Below, one piece after another: positions 10,921 through 23,272 of a stretch of DNA of 35,495 nt (its first letter is position 1; the number at the start of each line of letters is the position of its first letter). The notes under the pieces were generated by a model that was not told the origin of the DNA, ran no database searches, and was given only the letters and a program-made list of their open reading frames with translations. Both the position numbers and the translations under genes were made by a program. This DNA comes from Burkholderiales bacterium (GTDB taxonomy: Bacteria; Pseudomonadota; Gammaproteobacteria; Burkholderiales; Burkholderiaceae): contig JAMFSV010000366.1 in NCBI GenBank assembly GCA_026225455.1, forward strand, positions 1 to 35,495, read 5' to 3'.

Positions 10921-12198
10921 CTACACCGCTTTCGCAGGCTCAGCCTGGCGTTCCAGCACCGCTGCAAAAAAGCCGTCGGTCGCGTGCAAATGCGGCCACA
11001 TCGACAGATACGGTCCCATCGGCAAATCGATTTTCTGTTCCGCCAGCACTTCTCCGGCCGGCACCAGCTTGAAGTTCGGGTGTTCGGCCAGGAACGCCTC
11101 AACGATAGCTTCGTTTTCGGCATGCAACAAACTACAAGTGGCATAAACCAGACGGCCGCCCACTTTCAGCAGGCGCGACGCGCTGGCCAGGATGGAGGCC
11201 TGCTTCGGCGTCAACTCGGCCACCGATTCCAGCGACTGACGCCATTTCAGGTCGGGATTGCGGCGCAAGGTACCCAAACCGCTGCATGGCGCATCGACCA
11301 GGACCCGGTCGATCTTGCCCGCCAGGCGTTTGATCTTGGCGTCATGCTCGCTGTCGATCAATACCGGATGAACGTTGGATAAACCGCTTTTGGCCAGACG
11401 CGGCTTGAGTTTGGCCAGACGCCGGTCAGCCACGTCGAAGGCATACAGCCGCCCGGTGGAGCGCATCATCGCGCCCAGCGCCAGGGTTTTGCCGCCCGCG
11501 CCGGCGCAGAAATCGACCACCATTTCGCCGCGCTTGGGCGCCAACAGATAACCGAGCAACTGACTACCCTCGTCCTGCACCTCACACCAGCCTTGTTCAA
11601 AGGCGGCGACGCGGGTCAGCGCCGGCTTGCCGGCCAGGCGTATGCCCAAAGGGGCAAAGGGGGTTTCTTCACCGGCGATCCCGGCCGCTTGCAAGGCTTC
11701 CATCACTTGAGCGCGGGTGGCCTTGATCGGGTTGGTGCGCAAATCCAGCGGCGCGGGATGATTCAGCGCCGCGGCCAGTGCGCCCATTTCCGCTTCGTCA
11801 AACCGTGCGGCCAGTGCACTGTAGATCCAGTCGGGTAAATTGGTGCGAATTCGCAGCGGCAGGTTGGCCGAATCGATTTTGGCAACGTGCTCCAGCCATT
11901 CGGCCTCACCGGTCGAGACAAAAGGCCGGATGGCGCTGCGGCCCGCGGTTTGCATCAATCCCAGCAAAGCCATGCGGCGGTTCGGGTTACCCGTGCCACT
12001 TTCGGCCAGATGGCCGAATTCCATTTTGCGGCGCAACACCGCAAACACGGCTTCGGCGATCACACCCCGTTCGTTATGTCCCAGTTTGGGATGAGCCCGA
12101 AAAAAACGACTGGTGGTCGAATCGGCTGGGCCGGTAAATTTCAGCACTTCGGCCAGTAAGGTCTCAGTCTGTCCAATCAGGAACCCGTGCAACTTCAT
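10921..12198 (-). CDS. RsmB/NOL1/NOP2/Sun-type RNA (cytosine-5) methyltransferase
   Basis: VVDFCAGAGGKTLALGA, RVLVDAPCSGLGTLRRNPDLKWR, LVYATCSLLHAENE; start taken at MKLHGFLIGQTETLL. Confidence 0.92.
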   Translation of the reverse strand: MKLHGFLIGQTETLLAEVLKFTGPADSTTSRFFRAHPKLGHNERGVIAEAVFAVLRRKMEFGHLAESGTGNPNRRMALLGLMQTAGRSAIRPFVSTGEAEWLEHVAKIDSANLPLRIRTNLPDWIYSALAARFDEAEMGALAAALNHPAPLDLRTNPIKATRAQVMEALQAAGIAGEETPFAPLGIRLAGKPALTRVAAFEQGWCEVQDEGSQLLGYLLAPKRGEMVVDFCAGAGGKTLALGAMMRSTGRLYAFDVADRRLAKLKPRLAKSGLSNVHPVLIDSEHDAKIKRLAGKIDRVLVDAPCSGLGTLRRNPDLKWRQSLESVAELTPKQASILASASRLLKVGGRLVYATCSLLHAENEAIVEAFLAEHPNFKLVPAGEVLAEQKIDLPMGPYLSMWPHLHATDGFFAAVLERQAEPAKAV

Positions 12199-12839
12199 GC
12201 GCCTTCTCCGATAAAAAACCATTGCGGCTCGGGCGGCGTCAGGATGACATGCCCGCTTTGCAGCGCCAGGCGTCCTTCGACAAACCAGCGTACAGCACGC
12301 GGATAAATAATATGTTCGACGCCCAGCACACGCTCAGCCAAGGCGGCCGGGTCGTCGCCGGCAATAACCGGCACCGCCCCTTGCACCACGATAGGCCCGT
12401 GATCGAGTTCGGGCGTCACAAAATGTACGGTACTGCCATGCAGCTTCACGCCCGCATCGAGCGCCTGCTGGTGGGTCTTCAAACCCGGGAAATTCGGCAG
12501 TAGAGACGGGTGAATATTCAGCATGCGGGCGGCATAGCGGGCGACAAAAGCGTCGGTCAGCACGCGCATAAACCCGGCCAGCACCACTAAATCGGGCGCA
12601 AACGAGTCGATTACCCGGGCCAGCTCGGTATCGAACGCGCTCCGGTTACCGGCAAATAAAGTGTGATCGACCACCGCGGTGGGAATGCCCTGCTCCACGG
12701 CCGCAGCCAAGCCGCTGGCACCGGGGCGATTGGAAATCACGGCCGCGACGGCGGCCGGCCAGGCCTCGTGCCGGCACGCACGAATAATCCCGGCCATGTT
12801 CGAACCACGGCCGGAAATCAGGATAACAATTTTCTTCAT
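12195..12839 (-). CDS. purN: Phosphoribosylglycinamide formyltransferase
   Basis: MKKIVILISGRGSNMAGII; RMLNIHPSLLPNFPGLKTHQQAL; 4-bp overlap with the downstream methyltransferase gene. Confidence 0.97.
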   Translation of the reverse strand: MKKIVILISGRGSNMAGIIRACRHEAWPAAVAAVISNRPGASGLAAAVEQGIPTAVVDHTLFAGNRSAFDTELARVIDSFAPDLVVLAGFMRVLTDAFVARYAARMLNIHPSLLPNFPGLKTHQQALDAGVKLHGSTVHFVTPELDHGPIVVQGAVPVIAGDDPAALAERVLGVEHIIYPRAVRWFVEGRLALQSGHVILTPPEPQWFFIGEGA

Positions 12840-13201
12840 CCCCCGATTTTAACATCCGGGCCGCGCCGCGCGACTAAACCTGCTCAGGTAATCCTGTGTA
12901 TGTTGCTTAACTATGTCGCTCAATTGCTTGTTCACATTACCGCTTGGGACAGCGTAGGCCGAGCTGCCGGCGAGCGATTCTGCAGCAAGACCGGGTGCGC
13001 ATTCTAGCGCCTAAACAGCCCCCGGCACCCCGGCTTTTCAGCTTCATCTCAAAAATTTGTGCCATGAACCGCCCATCGCGTTGCCCGACGAATCCCGGAA
13101 GCCCGCACGAGCGTTTATAATCGAATGCTTTGCGGCAGTTTTGCCGCCGCCGCCGGCCTTATGAGGTCGCGGCCCATTCCTTTATTGGATAACGTGAAAG
13201 T

Positions 13202-14212
13202 GTGAAAGTCTTCAGGGGTCTTCCTAACGCCGAAAGCCGGGCGCCTTGCGCCCTGACCATCGGCAATTTCGATGGCGTGCATCGCGGTCACCAGGCGCTG
13301 CTGGCGCGAGTGCGCGCGGCCGCCGACGCACGCGGCTTGCCGGTGTGCGTGATGACGTTCGAGCCGCATCCGCGCGAATTTTTCAATCCGGCCGGCGCGC
13401 CGCCCCGGATCGCCATGTTGCGCGACAAACTGGAAGCGTTGCGCCTGAACGGCGTCGATCGTGTGGTAGTCGAACATTTCAACCACACCTTTGCCTCGCA
13501 ATCCCCGGCCGGCTTTGTCGAGCGGGTCCTGGTGCAGGGCCTGCATACACGCTGGGTGATGGTGGGCGACGATTTTTGCTACGGCGCCAAGCGCGCCGGC
13601 GACTTTGCCGCGCTCAAGCTGGCCGGCGAACACCATGGTTTCGAGGTAGAGCAGATGGAAACCATCGCCGACCCGCTGGGGGTGCGTATCTCCAGCTCCG
13701 CGGTGCGCGCGGTATTGGTTTCGGGCCAACTGGACCAGGCGCGGCAACTGCTGGGACGCGAGTATACGATTAGCGGTCATGTAGTGCATGGCGCCAAACT
13801 CGGCCGCGAGCTGGGGTTTCCCACGCTCAATCTGCGGATTGCCCATAAGCGCCCGGCACTGACCGGGATTTTCGCGGTGCGGGTGCATGGTTTGGACGAC
13901 TCCGGCCTGGCGCTGCCTGCCGTAGCCAGTTTAGGCCTGCGTCCCACGGTGGACGAGTCGGGCCGCTACCTGCTCGAAGTGTTTGTGCTCGACTGGCATG
14001 GCAACGCCTACGGGCGGCGGGTGCAGGTCGAATTCCTGAAAAAATTGCGCGACGAGGAAAAGTACGTGGACCTCCCCACCTTGACCGCCGCGATAACCCA
14101 CGACGTAGTGCAGACCCGGGCGTTTTTTGCGGCGGAGGCCAGTATGGCCCAGGCCAATGCACCGGGCGGGCCGGGCGTTGCCGTCCGGTCAGCCACCGAT
14201 CGAATTAGCTGA
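13202..14212 (+). CDS. ribF: Bifunctional riboflavin kinase/FAD synthetase (GTG start)
   Basis: ALTIGNFDGVHRGHQALL; GHVVHGAKLGRELGFPTLNLRI; DESGRYLLEVFVLDW; followed by ileS-lspA. Confidence 0.95.
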   Translation: MKVFRGLPNAESRAPCALTIGNFDGVHRGHQALLARVRAAADARGLPVCVMTFEPHPREFFNPAGAPPRIAMLRDKLEALRLNGVDRVVVEHFNHTFASQSPAGFVERVLVQGLHTRWVMVGDDFCYGAKRAGDFAALKLAGEHHGFEVEQMETIADPLGVRISSSAVRAVLVSGQLDQARQLLGREYTISGHVVHGAKLGRELGFPTLNLRIAHKRPALTGIFAVRVHGLDDSGLALPAVASLGLRPTVDESGRYLLEVFVLDWHGNAYGRRVQVEFLKKLRDEEKYVDLPTLTAAITHDVVQTRAFFAAEASMAQANAPGGPGVAVRSATDRIS

Positions 14213-14355
14213 CCCGGGCCGCCGCCAGGTGCTGTGACAGGTGCTGTAAGCCAACGAGCAAACCGCCACACACCGGGGGCCACCCGGGTTGAAAACATCA
14301 GATTGATTCGACCCGCAGCAGTGCGGGACTCACCGATTTTTTTAAAAAGTCCATC

Positions 14356-17250
14356 ATGAGCGACAACAAAACCGACGCTGCACCCGAGACCCCCAAGACC
14401 GCCAAGACCGACAAAGCGGCCCGAGCACAAAACGCCACGCCCTCGAAATACCCGGTCAATCTGCTCGAAACGCCGTTTCCGATGCGCGGCGACCTGCCCA
14501 AGCGCGAACCGCAATGGATCGCCGATTGGGAACAGCGCGGCATCTACCAGAAAATCCGCGAAGCCAGCCGCGGCCGGCCGAAGTTTATCCTGCACGATGG
14601 GCCGCCGTTTGCCAACGCCCCGATCCATCTGGGACATGCGGTCAACAAAATCCTCAAGGACATGATCGTCAAGGCGCGCAATATGGCGGGCTTCGACGCG
14701 CCTTACGTGCCGGGCTGGGATTGCCACGGCATGCCGATCGAAATCCAGATCGAAAAACAGTTCGGCAAACACTTGCCCGCAGCCGAAGTCATCCAAAAAG
14801 CGCGCGCCTACGCCTTGGCCCAGATCGCGGTGCAGAAAGCCGGCTTTAAACGCCTGGGCGTGCTCGGCGAATGGGACAACCCGTATCACACGATGAATTT
14901 TTCGAACGAGGCCGATGAAATTCGCGCGCTGGCGAAAATTCTCGATAAAGGTTATATCTTTCGCGGCCTGAAACCGGTCAACTGGTGTTTCGATTGCGGC
15001 TCGGCGCTGGCCGACGCGGAAGTCGAGTACCAGGACAAGGTCGACCCGGCCGTCGACGTGGGTTTCGCCTTCACCGACCTGGCCCAGGTGGCCCGGGCCT
15101 TTGGCCTGAGCAGCCTGCCCAGGACGGAAGGCTGGATCGTGATCTGGACCACCACGCCGTGGACCATCCCGGCCAACCAGGCGCTCAATCTCAACGCCGA
15201 AGTCAGCTACAGCCTGGTCGATACGCCGCGCGGCCTGCTGATTCTCGCGACCGACCGGGTTGAAGCCTGCCTCAAGAGCTACGGGCTGGAAGGCAACATC
15301 ATCGCTTCGGTGCCGGGCCTGGCGCTTGGCGAGTTGCGTTTCCATCATCCGCTGGCTTCGGCCCATCCGGGTTACCAACGTACGGCGCCGGTATTTTTTG
15401 GCGACTACGTGACCACCGACGCCGGTACCGGTGTGGTGCATTCGTCGCCGGCCTACGGTGTGGAAGACTTTGTTTCGTGCAAGGCGCACGGCATGAGCGA
15501 CGCCGACATCATCAACCCGGTGATGGGCGACGGCCGTTATGCCGAAAGCCTGCCGCTGTTTGGCGGTCTGCGGATCTGGGACGCCAATGCCAAGGTAATC
15601 GAAGCGCTGCAACAAGCAGGCACGCTGCTGCATGTCGAGCAGCACTCGCACAGCTATATGCATTGCTGGCGGCACAAGACGCCGATCATTTACCGTGCGA
15701 CGTCGCAGTGGTTTGCCGGGATGGATATCACCCCGCGCGACGGCGGCCCGACGCTGCGTCAAACCGCGCTGGCCGCGGTTGACGCCACCCAATTTTTCCC
15801 GGCCTGGGGCAAACCGCGCCTGCACGGCATGATCGAAAACCGCCCGGACTGGACCCTGTCGCGCCAACGCCAATGGGGCGTGCCGATGGCTTTCCTGGTA
15901 CACAAGGAAACCGGTGCTTTGCATCCGCGCACCGTCGAATTGCTGGAACAAGTCGCCCAACGAGTCGAACAACATGGCATCGAAGCGTGGCAAAACCTGA
16001 GCGTCAGCGACCTGCTCGACGCCGACGAAGCCGGCCAGTACGAAAAAAATCGCGACACGCTGGATGTCTGGTTCGATTCAGGCACCACCCACTGGCACGT
16101 GTTGCGCGGCTCGCATCGCGACACCCTGCAGTTTCCGGCCGACCTGTACCTGGAAGGCTCGGACCAGCATCGCGGCTGGTTCCATTCATCCTTGCTGACC
16201 GCCTCGATGCTGGACGGACGCGCGCCTTACAAAGCACTGCTGACCCACGGTTTTACCGTCGACGCCGAAGGCCGCAAGATGTCGAAGTCGTTGGGCAACG
16301 GCATCGAACCGCAGGAAATCGCCAATAAACTCGGCGCGGAAGTAATCCGCTTGTGGATCGCCTCGACCGACTATTCGGGCGAACTGTCGATCTCCGACGA
16401 GATCTTGAAACGCGTTACCGAAGGCTACCGCCGGATTCGCAACACCTTGCGCTTCCTGTTGTCGAATTTGTCCGACTACGTGCATGCCGAACACGCCGTA
16501 CCCGTCGACCAGTGGTTGGAAATCGACCGTTATGCGGTCGCGATGTCGGCCGAACTGCAAGGCGAAATCCTGGCGCATTACGAGGTATTCGAATTCCACC
16601 CGGTGGTCGCCAAGCTGCAGGTTTTCTGCTCGGAAGACCTGGGCGGTTTTTACCTCGACGTGCTGAAAGATCGTTTGTACACTTCGGCGCCGAATTCGCT
16701 CGCACGCCGCGCGGCACAAACCGCCCTATATCAAATCACCCAAGGTTTGCTGCGGGTGATGGCGCCGTTCCTCTCGTTCACCGCGGAAGAAGCGTGGCGC
16801 GTGTTCCAACCCGGCGCGGAAACCATTTTCACGGAAACCTACCTGGTTTATCCTGAAGTGCCGGGCGCGGCAGCCCTGGTCGAAAAATGGAAACTGCTGC
16901 GTCAAGTGCGCGGCGAAGTCACCAAGGCACTCGAAGAAGCGCGGGTCGACAATCGTATCGGTTCGTCGCTGCAAGCGGAAATCGAAGTGCGCGCCGCGGG
17001 CGAGCGCTACGACGCGCTGGCCAGTCTCGGCGACGATCTGAAATTTGTCATGATCACCTCGGCCGCGCGCCTGATCAAGGTCGACCAGGCGGGCGACGAA
17101 AGCGTGCTGGTGGAGACCTCGCGTTACCTGAAATGCGAACGTTGCTGGCACTACCGCGAAGAGATCGGCAGCATTGCCGAACACCCGACGCTGTGCAATC
17201 GATGTTTCAGCAATTTATTCGGTGCAGGTGAAGTCAGGAGCGCAGCTTAA
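14356..17250 (+). CDS. ileS: Isoleucyl-tRNA synthetase
   Basis: [22 protein letters not shown] (HIGH-type motif), KMSKSLGN, C-terminal [16 protein letters not shown] zinc motif. Confidence 0.98.
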   Translation: MSDNKTDAAPETPKTAKTDKAARAQNATPSKYPVNLLETPFPMRGDLPKREPQWIADWEQRGIYQKIREASRGRPKFILHDGPPFANAPIHLGHAVNKILKDMIVKARNMAGFDAPYVPGWDCHGMPIEIQIEKQFGKHLPAAEVIQKARAYALAQIAVQKAGFKRLGVLGEWDNPYHTMNFSNEADEIRALAKILDKGYIFRGLKPVNWCFDCGSALADAEVEYQDKVDPAVDVGFAFTDLAQVARAFGLSSLPRTEGWIVIWTTTPWTIPANQALNLNAEVSYSLVDTPRGLLILATDRVEACLKSYGLEGNIIASVPGLALGELRFHHPLASAHPGYQRTAPVFFGDYVTTDAGTGVVHSSPAYGVEDFVSCKAHGMSDADIINPVMGDGRYAESLPLFGGLRIWDANAKVIEALQQAGTLLHVEQHSHSYMHCWRHKTPIIYRATSQWFAGMDITPRDGGPTLRQTALAAVDATQFFPAWGKPRLHGMIENRPDWTLSRQRQWGVPMAFLVHKETGALHPRTVELLEQVAQRVEQHGIEAWQNLSVSDLLDADEAGQYEKNRDTLDVWFDSGTTHWHVLRGSHRDTLQFPADLYLEGSDQHRGWFHSSLLTASMLDGRAPYKALLTHGFTVDAEGRKMSKSLGNGIEPQEIANKLGAEVIRLWIASTDYSGELSISDEILKRVTEGYRRIRNTLRFLLSNLSDYVHAEHAVPVDQWLEIDRYAVAMSAELQGEILAHYEVFEFHPVVAKLQVFCSEDLGGFYLDVLKDRLYTSAPNSLARRAAQTALYQITQGLLRVMAPFLSFTAEEAWRVFQPGAETIFTETYLVYPEVPGAAALVEKWKLLRQVRGEVTKALEEARVDNRIGSSLQAEIEVRAAGERYDALASLGDDLKFVMITSAARLIKVDQAGDESVLVETSRYLKCERCWHYREEIGSIAEHPTLCNRCFSNLFGAGEVRSAA

Positions 17251-17774
17251 TGGCCACAAAACTAACCGCCGCCAAACTCGCCGGCAAATCCAGCGGCAAC
17301 AACGACCATCTGCTGCAATGGCTGGGACTCGCCCTGGTGGTGATTCTGCTCGACCAGCTCACCAAGCTGGCAATTGTGCGCACCTTTGCTTATGCGCAAC
17401 CGCACTGGGTCACCTCGTTTTTTAACCTGGTGCTGGTGTTTAACCAAGGCGCCGCGTTCAGCTTCCTGGCTGCCGCCGGTGGCTGGCAACGCTGGCTGCT
17501 CACAGGCCTGGCGGTGATTGCCGTGGCGGTGATCTCCTATCTGCTCAAACGGCATGGCAACCAGGGCGTGTTTTGCACCGCGTTGTCGCTGATCCTGGGC
17601 GGCGCCATCGGCAACCTGATCGACCGGGTCGCCTACGGGCATGTGATCGACTTTCTCGACTTTCATCTGCATCAGTTGCATTGGCCGGTATTCAATCTGG
17701 CCGATAGCGCGATTACGCTAGGCGCGATATTGCTGGTAATTGACGAGTTGCGCCGGGTACGCGGGGTGCGTTGA
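17250..17774 (+). CDS. lspA: Lipoprotein signal peptidase (signal peptidase II)
   Basis: [53 protein letters not shown]; overlaps the ileS stop. Confidence 0.97.
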   Translation: MATKLTAAKLAGKSSGNNDHLLQWLGLALVVILLDQLTKLAIVRTFAYAQPHWVTSFFNLVLVFNQGAAFSFLAAAGGWQRWLLTGLAVIAVAVISYLLKRHGNQGVFCTALSLILGGAIGNLIDRVAYGHVIDFLDFHLHQLHWPVFNLADSAITLGAILLVIDELRRVRGVR

Positions 17775-17873
17775 GTCGAGCTTGAGTTGAGTTGAACTCG
17801 CGGTGCGCGCCGAAAAACAATACCCGCTAAACTAAGCTATGCGCTGAAACATGCAGTGAAATACGGGCAGACC

Positions 17874-19097
17874 ATGGAACAAGCGATGAACGCGGGCGAT
17901 CTGGCGGGCAAACATCTGGTACTGGGGCTGACGGGCGGCATCGCCTGTTACAAGGCCGCGGAACTGACGCGGCTGTTGCTCAAGGCCGGTGCCACGGTGC
18001 AAGTGGTGATGACCGAAGCGGCGACGCAGTTCATCACCCCCGTCACCATGCAAGCCTTGTCCGGCCGTCCGGTCTTTACCGACCAGTGGGACTCGCGCAT
18101 GGCCAACAATATGGCGCATATCGACTTGTCGCGCGAGGCCGACGCCATCGTGATCGCGCCCGCCTCCACCGACTTTATCGCCAAACTGGCGCACGGCATG
18201 GCCGGCGACTTGCTGTCCACCCTCTGCGTGGCACGCGACTGCCCCTTGCTGGTGGTGCCGGCCATGAACCGCCAGATGTGGCAAAACCCGGCAACCCAGC
18301 GCAACGCGGCGCAACTGCGCGCCGACGGCATCGTCGTGCTCGGCCCCGACTCGGGCGACCAGGCTTGTGGCGAAGTCGGCGACGGCCGCATGCTCGAACC
18401 CGCAAGCGTCCATGCCGCGCTCAGCGCTTTTTTCCAACCCAAACTGCTGGCCGGAAAACGGGTGCTGCTCACCGCCGGTCCAACTTTTGAGCCGCTCGAT
18501 CCGGTACGCGGCTTGACCAACCGTTCCAGCGGCAAGATGGGTTTTGCGCTGGCGCGGGCGGCGTTTGAAGCCGGCGCGCAGGTCGAATTGATTGCCGGTC
18601 CGACGACGCTGGAAACCCCTTGGGGTATCGCCCGTACCGATGTACAAACCGCCCGGCAAATGCACGATGCGGTTCTCGGCGCGGTATCGGGTACGGACAT
18701 TTTTATCGCGGTAGCTGCGGTGTCCGACTGGCGTGTTGCCCAAGTCAGCACCGAGAAAATCAAAAAGGCCGCGGGCCAAGCCGCGCCCACCCTGCAGTTT
18801 GTGGAGAACCCCGATATTCTGGCCAGCGTCGCCAATATGGCCCAGGCGCCCTTTTGCGTCGGGTTCGCCGCCGAAAGTCACGACCTGGAACGGCATGCCC
18901 AGGAAAAACGCCTGCGCAAAAATATCCCCTTGCTGATCGGCAATCTCGGCCCGGCCACCTTTGGCTCAGACGAAAATCAAGTGATACTGTGCGATGCGCA
19001 GGGCATCACCCATCTGCCTAAAGCCGACAAACAGGCTTTGGCGCGAACTTTGATCGCGGAAATTGCGCGACGTATAGATATCGCCACACCCGTTTAA
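17874..19097 (+). CDS. coaBC: Bifunctional phosphopantothenoylcysteine decarboxylase/phosphopantothenate-cysteine ligase
   Basis: LVLGLTGGIACYKAAELTRLL; PAMNRQMWQNPATQRN; VLLTAGPTFEPLDPVRGLTNRSSGKMGFALA; exact start (17856, 17874 or 17886) uncertain. Confidence 0.95.
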   Translation: MEQAMNAGDLAGKHLVLGLTGGIACYKAAELTRLLLKAGATVQVVMTEAATQFITPVTMQALSGRPVFTDQWDSRMANNMAHIDLSREADAIVIAPASTDFIAKLAHGMAGDLLSTLCVARDCPLLVVPAMNRQMWQNPATQRNAAQLRADGIVVLGPDSGDQACGEVGDGRMLEPASVHAALSAFFQPKLLAGKRVLLTAGPTFEPLDPVRGLTNRSSGKMGFALARAAFEAGAQVELIAGPTTLETPWGIARTDVQTARQMHDAVLGAVSGTDIFIAVAAVSDWRVAQVSTEKIKKAAGQAAPTLQFVENPDILASVANMAQAPFCVGFAAESHDLERHAQEKRLRKNIPLLIGNLGPATFGSDENQVILCDAQGITHLPKADKQALARTLIAEIARRIDIATPV

Positions 19098-19208
19098 ACC
19101 ACCATCACCCCCTCCCCTGCAGCCATTCCAATCTAGCCGCATAATCGGCACTCCGGGCGTGCCGCAACCGCGCATGCCTATCGCAAATGGTTTTACAGGA
19201 GGGGCACG

Positions 19209-20255
19209 ATGACCCAACAGCCCGCAACCAAACTGTCGGTGCTCGACCAGACGCCCGTGATTGCCGGCCAGCGCGTCGCCGACGCCATTGCCGCGACTGT
19301 CGAGTTGGCCCAGGCGGCCGACGAATGGGGTTATACGCGTTTCTGGTGCGCCGAGCATCATGGACTCTATGGCGTCTCCAATCCCTGCCCCGAGGTCATG
19401 CTGGCGCGTTTGGGCAGCGTAACCAAGCGCATCCGCCTGGGCAGCGGCGGCATCATGCTGCCCTACTACAGCCCATTCAAGGTAGCCGAGCAATTCCTCA
19501 TGCTCGAAGCACTGTTCCCCAACCGCATCGACCTCGGTGTCGGCCGCGCGCCGGGCGGCGATATGCGCACGGCTCAAGCGGTGGCGGCCGGCGAATATAA
19601 TCGCGGCGATATCTTTCCGGAACAGGTGGCCGACCTGATCGCATTGTTCGACGGCACGGTGCCCGAAGGTCATCTGGCGCATGGGGTGCTGTTGCAACCC
19701 CAGGTTGAAACCCGGCCCGATCTATGGGTGCTCGGCTCCAGCGAATTCGGCGGTTTGCTGGCCGCCCAACGCGGGATGAATTTCGCCTTCGCCCACTTTA
19801 TCAATGCCCATTACGGCCATACCGTGGCGCACGCCTACCGTGAGCGTTTTGTGCCGCGCCACGCCGGCGACCGCCCCTACTGCGCGGCTGCCGTGTTCGT
19901 GATTTGCGCCGATACCGAGACCGAAGCCGCGGCGCTGGAGTCGGCCATCGATTTGCGCCGGGTGCAAATGGCATATGGCCTGAACGCGCCGATTCCTACC
20001 GTCGAACAAGCCCAGGAACAAGCCAGGCACTATGGCGACCGGGAACGGATGGTGATCGAGCGCGAGCGGCCGCGCAGCATTATCGGCACGCCCGGTGCCG
20101 TGGTGGAAAAGCTGCTGGCGCTGCAACAGCAATTCGCCGCCGACGAACTGATTGTACTGAGCGTGGCGCCGAGCTATAAAGCGCGGCTGCGTACTTACGA
20201 ACTGCTCGCGCAGGCGTTCGACTTGCAGGCACAATTACGCTCAGCCGCGACCTAA
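19209..20255 (+). CDS. LLM class flavin-dependent (luciferase-like) oxidoreductase
   Basis: SVLDQTPVIAGQ...WCAEHHGLYGVSNPCPEVMLARLGSVTKRIRLGSGGIMLPYYSPFKVAEQF. Confidence 0.92.
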   Translation: MTQQPATKLSVLDQTPVIAGQRVADAIAATVELAQAADEWGYTRFWCAEHHGLYGVSNPCPEVMLARLGSVTKRIRLGSGGIMLPYYSPFKVAEQFLMLEALFPNRIDLGVGRAPGGDMRTAQAVAAGEYNRGDIFPEQVADLIALFDGTVPEGHLAHGVLLQPQVETRPDLWVLGSSEFGGLLAAQRGMNFAFAHFINAHYGHTVAHAYRERFVPRHAGDRPYCAAAVFVICADTETEAAALESAIDLRRVQMAYGLNAPIPTVEQAQEQARHYGDRERMVIERERPRSIIGTPGAVVEKLLALQQQFAADELIVLSVAPSYKARLRTYELLAQAFDLQAQLRSAAT

Positions 20256-20384
20256 TGTCCCACGGACAATTTCATCTCGAACCAATTTGCGGAACAGGGT
20301 ACTGTCCCGTGGTATAAATCGGCGCGGCTTATTATGCCGACCTCGTTGCCAACTTAGCTGCCGTCACACCACCACACAAAACCG

Positions 20385-20831
20385 ATGAAAATAGACCTCA
20401 AAATTCTCGATCCGCGCATGCGCGATCAGCTCCCGGCCTACGCCACGCCCGGCAGCGCCGGGCTGGACCTGCGCGCTTGCATCGACGCCCCGCTGATCAT
20501 TGAACCCGGCTCAACCCACCTGGTGCCGACCGGTTTGGCCATCCATGTGGCGGACCCCGGTTACGCGGCGGTGATTCTGCCGCGTTCGGGGCTGGGCCAT
20601 AAAAACGGCATCGTGCTGGGCAATCTGGTCGGCCTGATCGACTCGGATTATCAGGGTCAATTGATGATTTCGACCTGGAATCGCGGCACCACCAGCTTTA
20701 CGCTGAATCCGTTCGAACGGTTGGCGCAGTTGGTGATCGTGCCGGTAATACAAGCCGAATTTAATATTGTTGAAGAGTTTGGTTTGAGCGAACGCGGTGC
20801 AGGCGGTTTCGGCAGCACCGGCAAACACTGA
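20385..20831 (+). CDS. dut: dUTP diphosphatase
   Basis: [53 protein letters not shown]: canonical dUTPase motifs. Confidence 0.98.
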   Translation: MKIDLKILDPRMRDQLPAYATPGSAGLDLRACIDAPLIIEPGSTHLVPTGLAIHVADPGYAAVILPRSGLGHKNGIVLGNLVGLIDSDYQGQLMISTWNRGTTSFTLNPFERLAQLVIVPVIQAEFNIVEEFGLSERGAGGFGSTGKH

Positions 20832-20892
20832 GGATTGATGCGGCGGGCGCTGCGGATCAAGCAGACAGAATCAAGCAAACGCCCGCCCGCCA

Positions 20893-20932
20893 ATAAAAAA
20901 ACGGTGCAGTTTAAACTGCACCGTTTTTTTAT
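20893..20932. terminator. Bidirectional intrinsic terminator between convergent dut and clpA
   Basis: 40-bp perfect palindrome ATAAAAAAACGGTGCAGTTTAAACTGCACCGTTTTTTTAT with A and T tracts on both sides. Confidence 0.9.
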
Positions 20933-20977
20933 CCCGCCAGACTGCGCGGGATGGTTGAATCAAGCGAGCAATCGCTC

Positions 20978-23272
20978 TTATTCGACCTCGACCGCTTCCG
21001 GACTCGGATTGCGCGGCGCGCCGTTTTCTTCGAAGGACAATTGCACCTTGTCGTTTTCGTCGATATCGACCGCCACCCGCCCGCCGCTCGCCAACTTGCC
21101 GAACAGCAGTTCGTCCGCCAGCGCGCGCCGGATGGTGTCCTGAATCAGGCGTTGCATCGGCCGCGCACCCATCAAGGGGTCGAAACCGTTCTTCGCCAGA
21201 TAAGCACGCAAGGCATCGGAGAAGGCCACGTCGACTTTCTTCTCGTGCAACTGATCTTCCAGTTGCATCAGGAATTTGTCGACCACCCGCATGATGATTT
21301 CCTTGTCGAGCGAACGGAAGCTGATGATCGCGTCCAGCCGGTTGCGGAATTCCGGCGTGAAGCTGCGCTTGATATCGGCCATTTCGTCGCCGGTCTCGCG
21401 CCGCGCGGTGAAGCCCATCGACGACTTTTGCATGGCTTCCGCGCCGGCATTGGTGGTCATGATGATGATCACGTTACGGAAATCGGCCTTGCGCCCATTG
21501 TTATCGGTCAGCGTGCCGTGGTCCATGACCTGCAGCAGCACGTTGTAGACATCGGGATGCGCTTTTTCGATTTCGTCGAGCAGCAGTACGCAATGCGGCT
21601 TCTTGGTCACGGCCTCGGTCAACAAACCGCCTTGGTCGAACCCGACATAACCCGGCGGCGCACCGATCAAGCGGCTGACCGCATGGCGCTCCATATATTC
21701 CGACATGTCGAAACGCAACAACTCGATGCCGAGAACAAATGCCAACTGCCGCGCAACTTCGGTTTTACCCACGCCGGTCGGCCCGGAAAACAGGAACGAG
21801 CCGATCGGACGATCGGTTTTGCCGAGGCCCGCACGCGCCATTTTGATGGCGGCGGCCAAAGCGTCGATCGCCGGATCTTGACCAAACACCACACTCTTCA
21901 GGTCGCGGTCCAGGGTTTGCAACTTGCTGCGATCGTCTTGCGACACGCTTTGCGGCGGGACGCGGGCGATCTTCGAAATGATGTCTTCGATTTCGGTCTT
22001 GCCGATGGTTTTTTTCTGTTTCGACTTCGGCAAAATGCGTTGCGCCGCACCAGCTTCATCGATCACGTCGATAGCCTTGTCCGGCAAATGGCGGTCGGTG
22101 ATAAAACGCGCCGACAGTTCTGCCGCGGCGGTGAGTGCACCGGCTGAATATTTGACTTGGTGATGTTCTTCGAAGCGCGATTTCAAACCGCGCAGAATCG
22201 CGATGGTTTGCTCGACGGTCGGCTCGCTCACGTCGACTTTCTGGAACCGGCGCGACAACGCCGCGTCTTTTTCAAAAATGCCGCGATATTCGGTAAAGGT
22301 GGTCGCACCGATACATTTGAGCGCACCGGAGGAGAGCGCCGGCTTGAGCAAATTGGAAGCGTCGAGCGTGCCGCCCGAAGCCGCGCCCGCACCGATCAGG
22401 GTGTGGATTTCATCGATAAACAAAATCGCATGCGGACGGTCTTTCAGTTCCTTGAGCACGGTTTTCAGGCGTTGCTCGAAGTCGCCGCGATATTTGGTGC
22501 CGGCCAGCAGCGCGCCCATATCGAGCGAATAGACTTGCGCATCCGCCAGGATATCGGGCACTTCGCCGCGCATGATGCGCCAGGCCAGACCTTCGGCGAT
22601 GGCGGTTTTACCCACCCCGGCTTCGCCCACCAGCAGCGGATTGTTTTTACGGCGGCGGCACAGCACTTGCACCACCCGCTCGACCTCGGGCTCGCGACCG
22701 ATCAATGGATCGATTTTGCCGTCCTTGGCCAGTTGATTCAGGTTTTGGGTGAATTGGGCCAGCGGCGTTTCTTTTTGATTCGCCGCGTCTTCGCCCTCAA
22801 CCCCGCCTTCAGGCTTGGCGGTTTCGCCGGCGCCGGTTTTGGCGATGCCGTGCGAGATGAAATTGACCACATCCAGCCGTGTCACACCCTGCTGTTGAAG
22901 GTAGTACACGGCGTGCGAATCTTTTTCGCCGAAGATCGCCACCAGCACGTTCGCGCCGGTCACTTCCTTTTTACCGTTCGAGGTCGACTGGACGTGCATG
23001 ATGGCACGCTGGATCACACGCTGGAAACCCAGCGTGGGTTGCGTGTCCACCTCGTCAGTGCCCGGCACCGTCGGCGTATTGTCATGAATGAAGTTGCGCA
23101 AACTCGAACGCAGGTCTTCAATATTAGCCGCACAGGCACGCAGAACTTCTGCGGCAGTCGGGTTATCGAGCAGAGCGAGCAACAGATGCTCCACAGTGAT
23201 GAACTCGTGCCGCGCCTGGCGTGCTTCCATAAACGCCATGTGCAAACTTACTTCCAGTTCCTGGGCAATCAT
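20978..23272 (-). CDS. clpA: ATP-dependent Clp protease ATP-binding subunit ClpA
   Basis: [35 protein letters not shown]; two Walker A motifs ([28 protein letters not shown]); clpS directly upstream. Confidence 0.97.
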   Translation of the reverse strand: MIAQELEVSLHMAFMEARQARHEFITVEHLLLALLDNPTAAEVLRACAANIEDLRSSLRNFIHDNTPTVPGTDEVDTQPTLGFQRVIQRAIMHVQSTSNGKKEVTGANVLVAIFGEKDSHAVYYLQQQGVTRLDVVNFISHGIAKTGAGETAKPEGGVEGEDAANQKETPLAQFTQNLNQLAKDGKIDPLIGREPEVERVVQVLCRRRKNNPLLVGEAGVGKTAIAEGLAWRIMRGEVPDILADAQVYSLDMGALLAGTKYRGDFEQRLKTVLKELKDRPHAILFIDEIHTLIGAGAASGGTLDASNLLKPALSSGALKCIGATTFTEYRGIFEKDAALSRRFQKVDVSEPTVEQTIAILRGLKSRFEEHHQVKYSAGALTAAAELSARFITDRHLPDKAIDVIDEAGAAQRILPKSKQKKTIGKTEIEDIISKIARVPPQSVSQDDRSKLQTLDRDLKSVVFGQDPAIDALAAAIKMARAGLGKTDRPIGSFLFSGPTGVGKTEVARQLAFVLGIELLRFDMSEYMERHAVSRLIGAPPGYVGFDQGGLLTEAVTKKPHCVLLLDEIEKAHPDVYNVLLQVMDHGTLTDNNGRKADFRNVIIIMTTNAGAEAMQKSSMGFTARRETGDEMADIKRSFTPEFRNRLDAIISFRSLDKEIIMRVVDKFLMQLEDQLHEKKVDVAFSDALRAYLAKNGFDPLMGARPMQRLIQDTIRRALADELLFGKLASGGRVAVDIDENDKVQLSFEENGAPRNPSPEAVEVE

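Noticed and set aside
14008-15993. 661-aa open reading frame antisense to ribF/ileS
   Set aside because: Long antisense frames are expected in GC-rich coding DNA; the + strand ileS is unambiguous and the antisense protein has no recognisable family features
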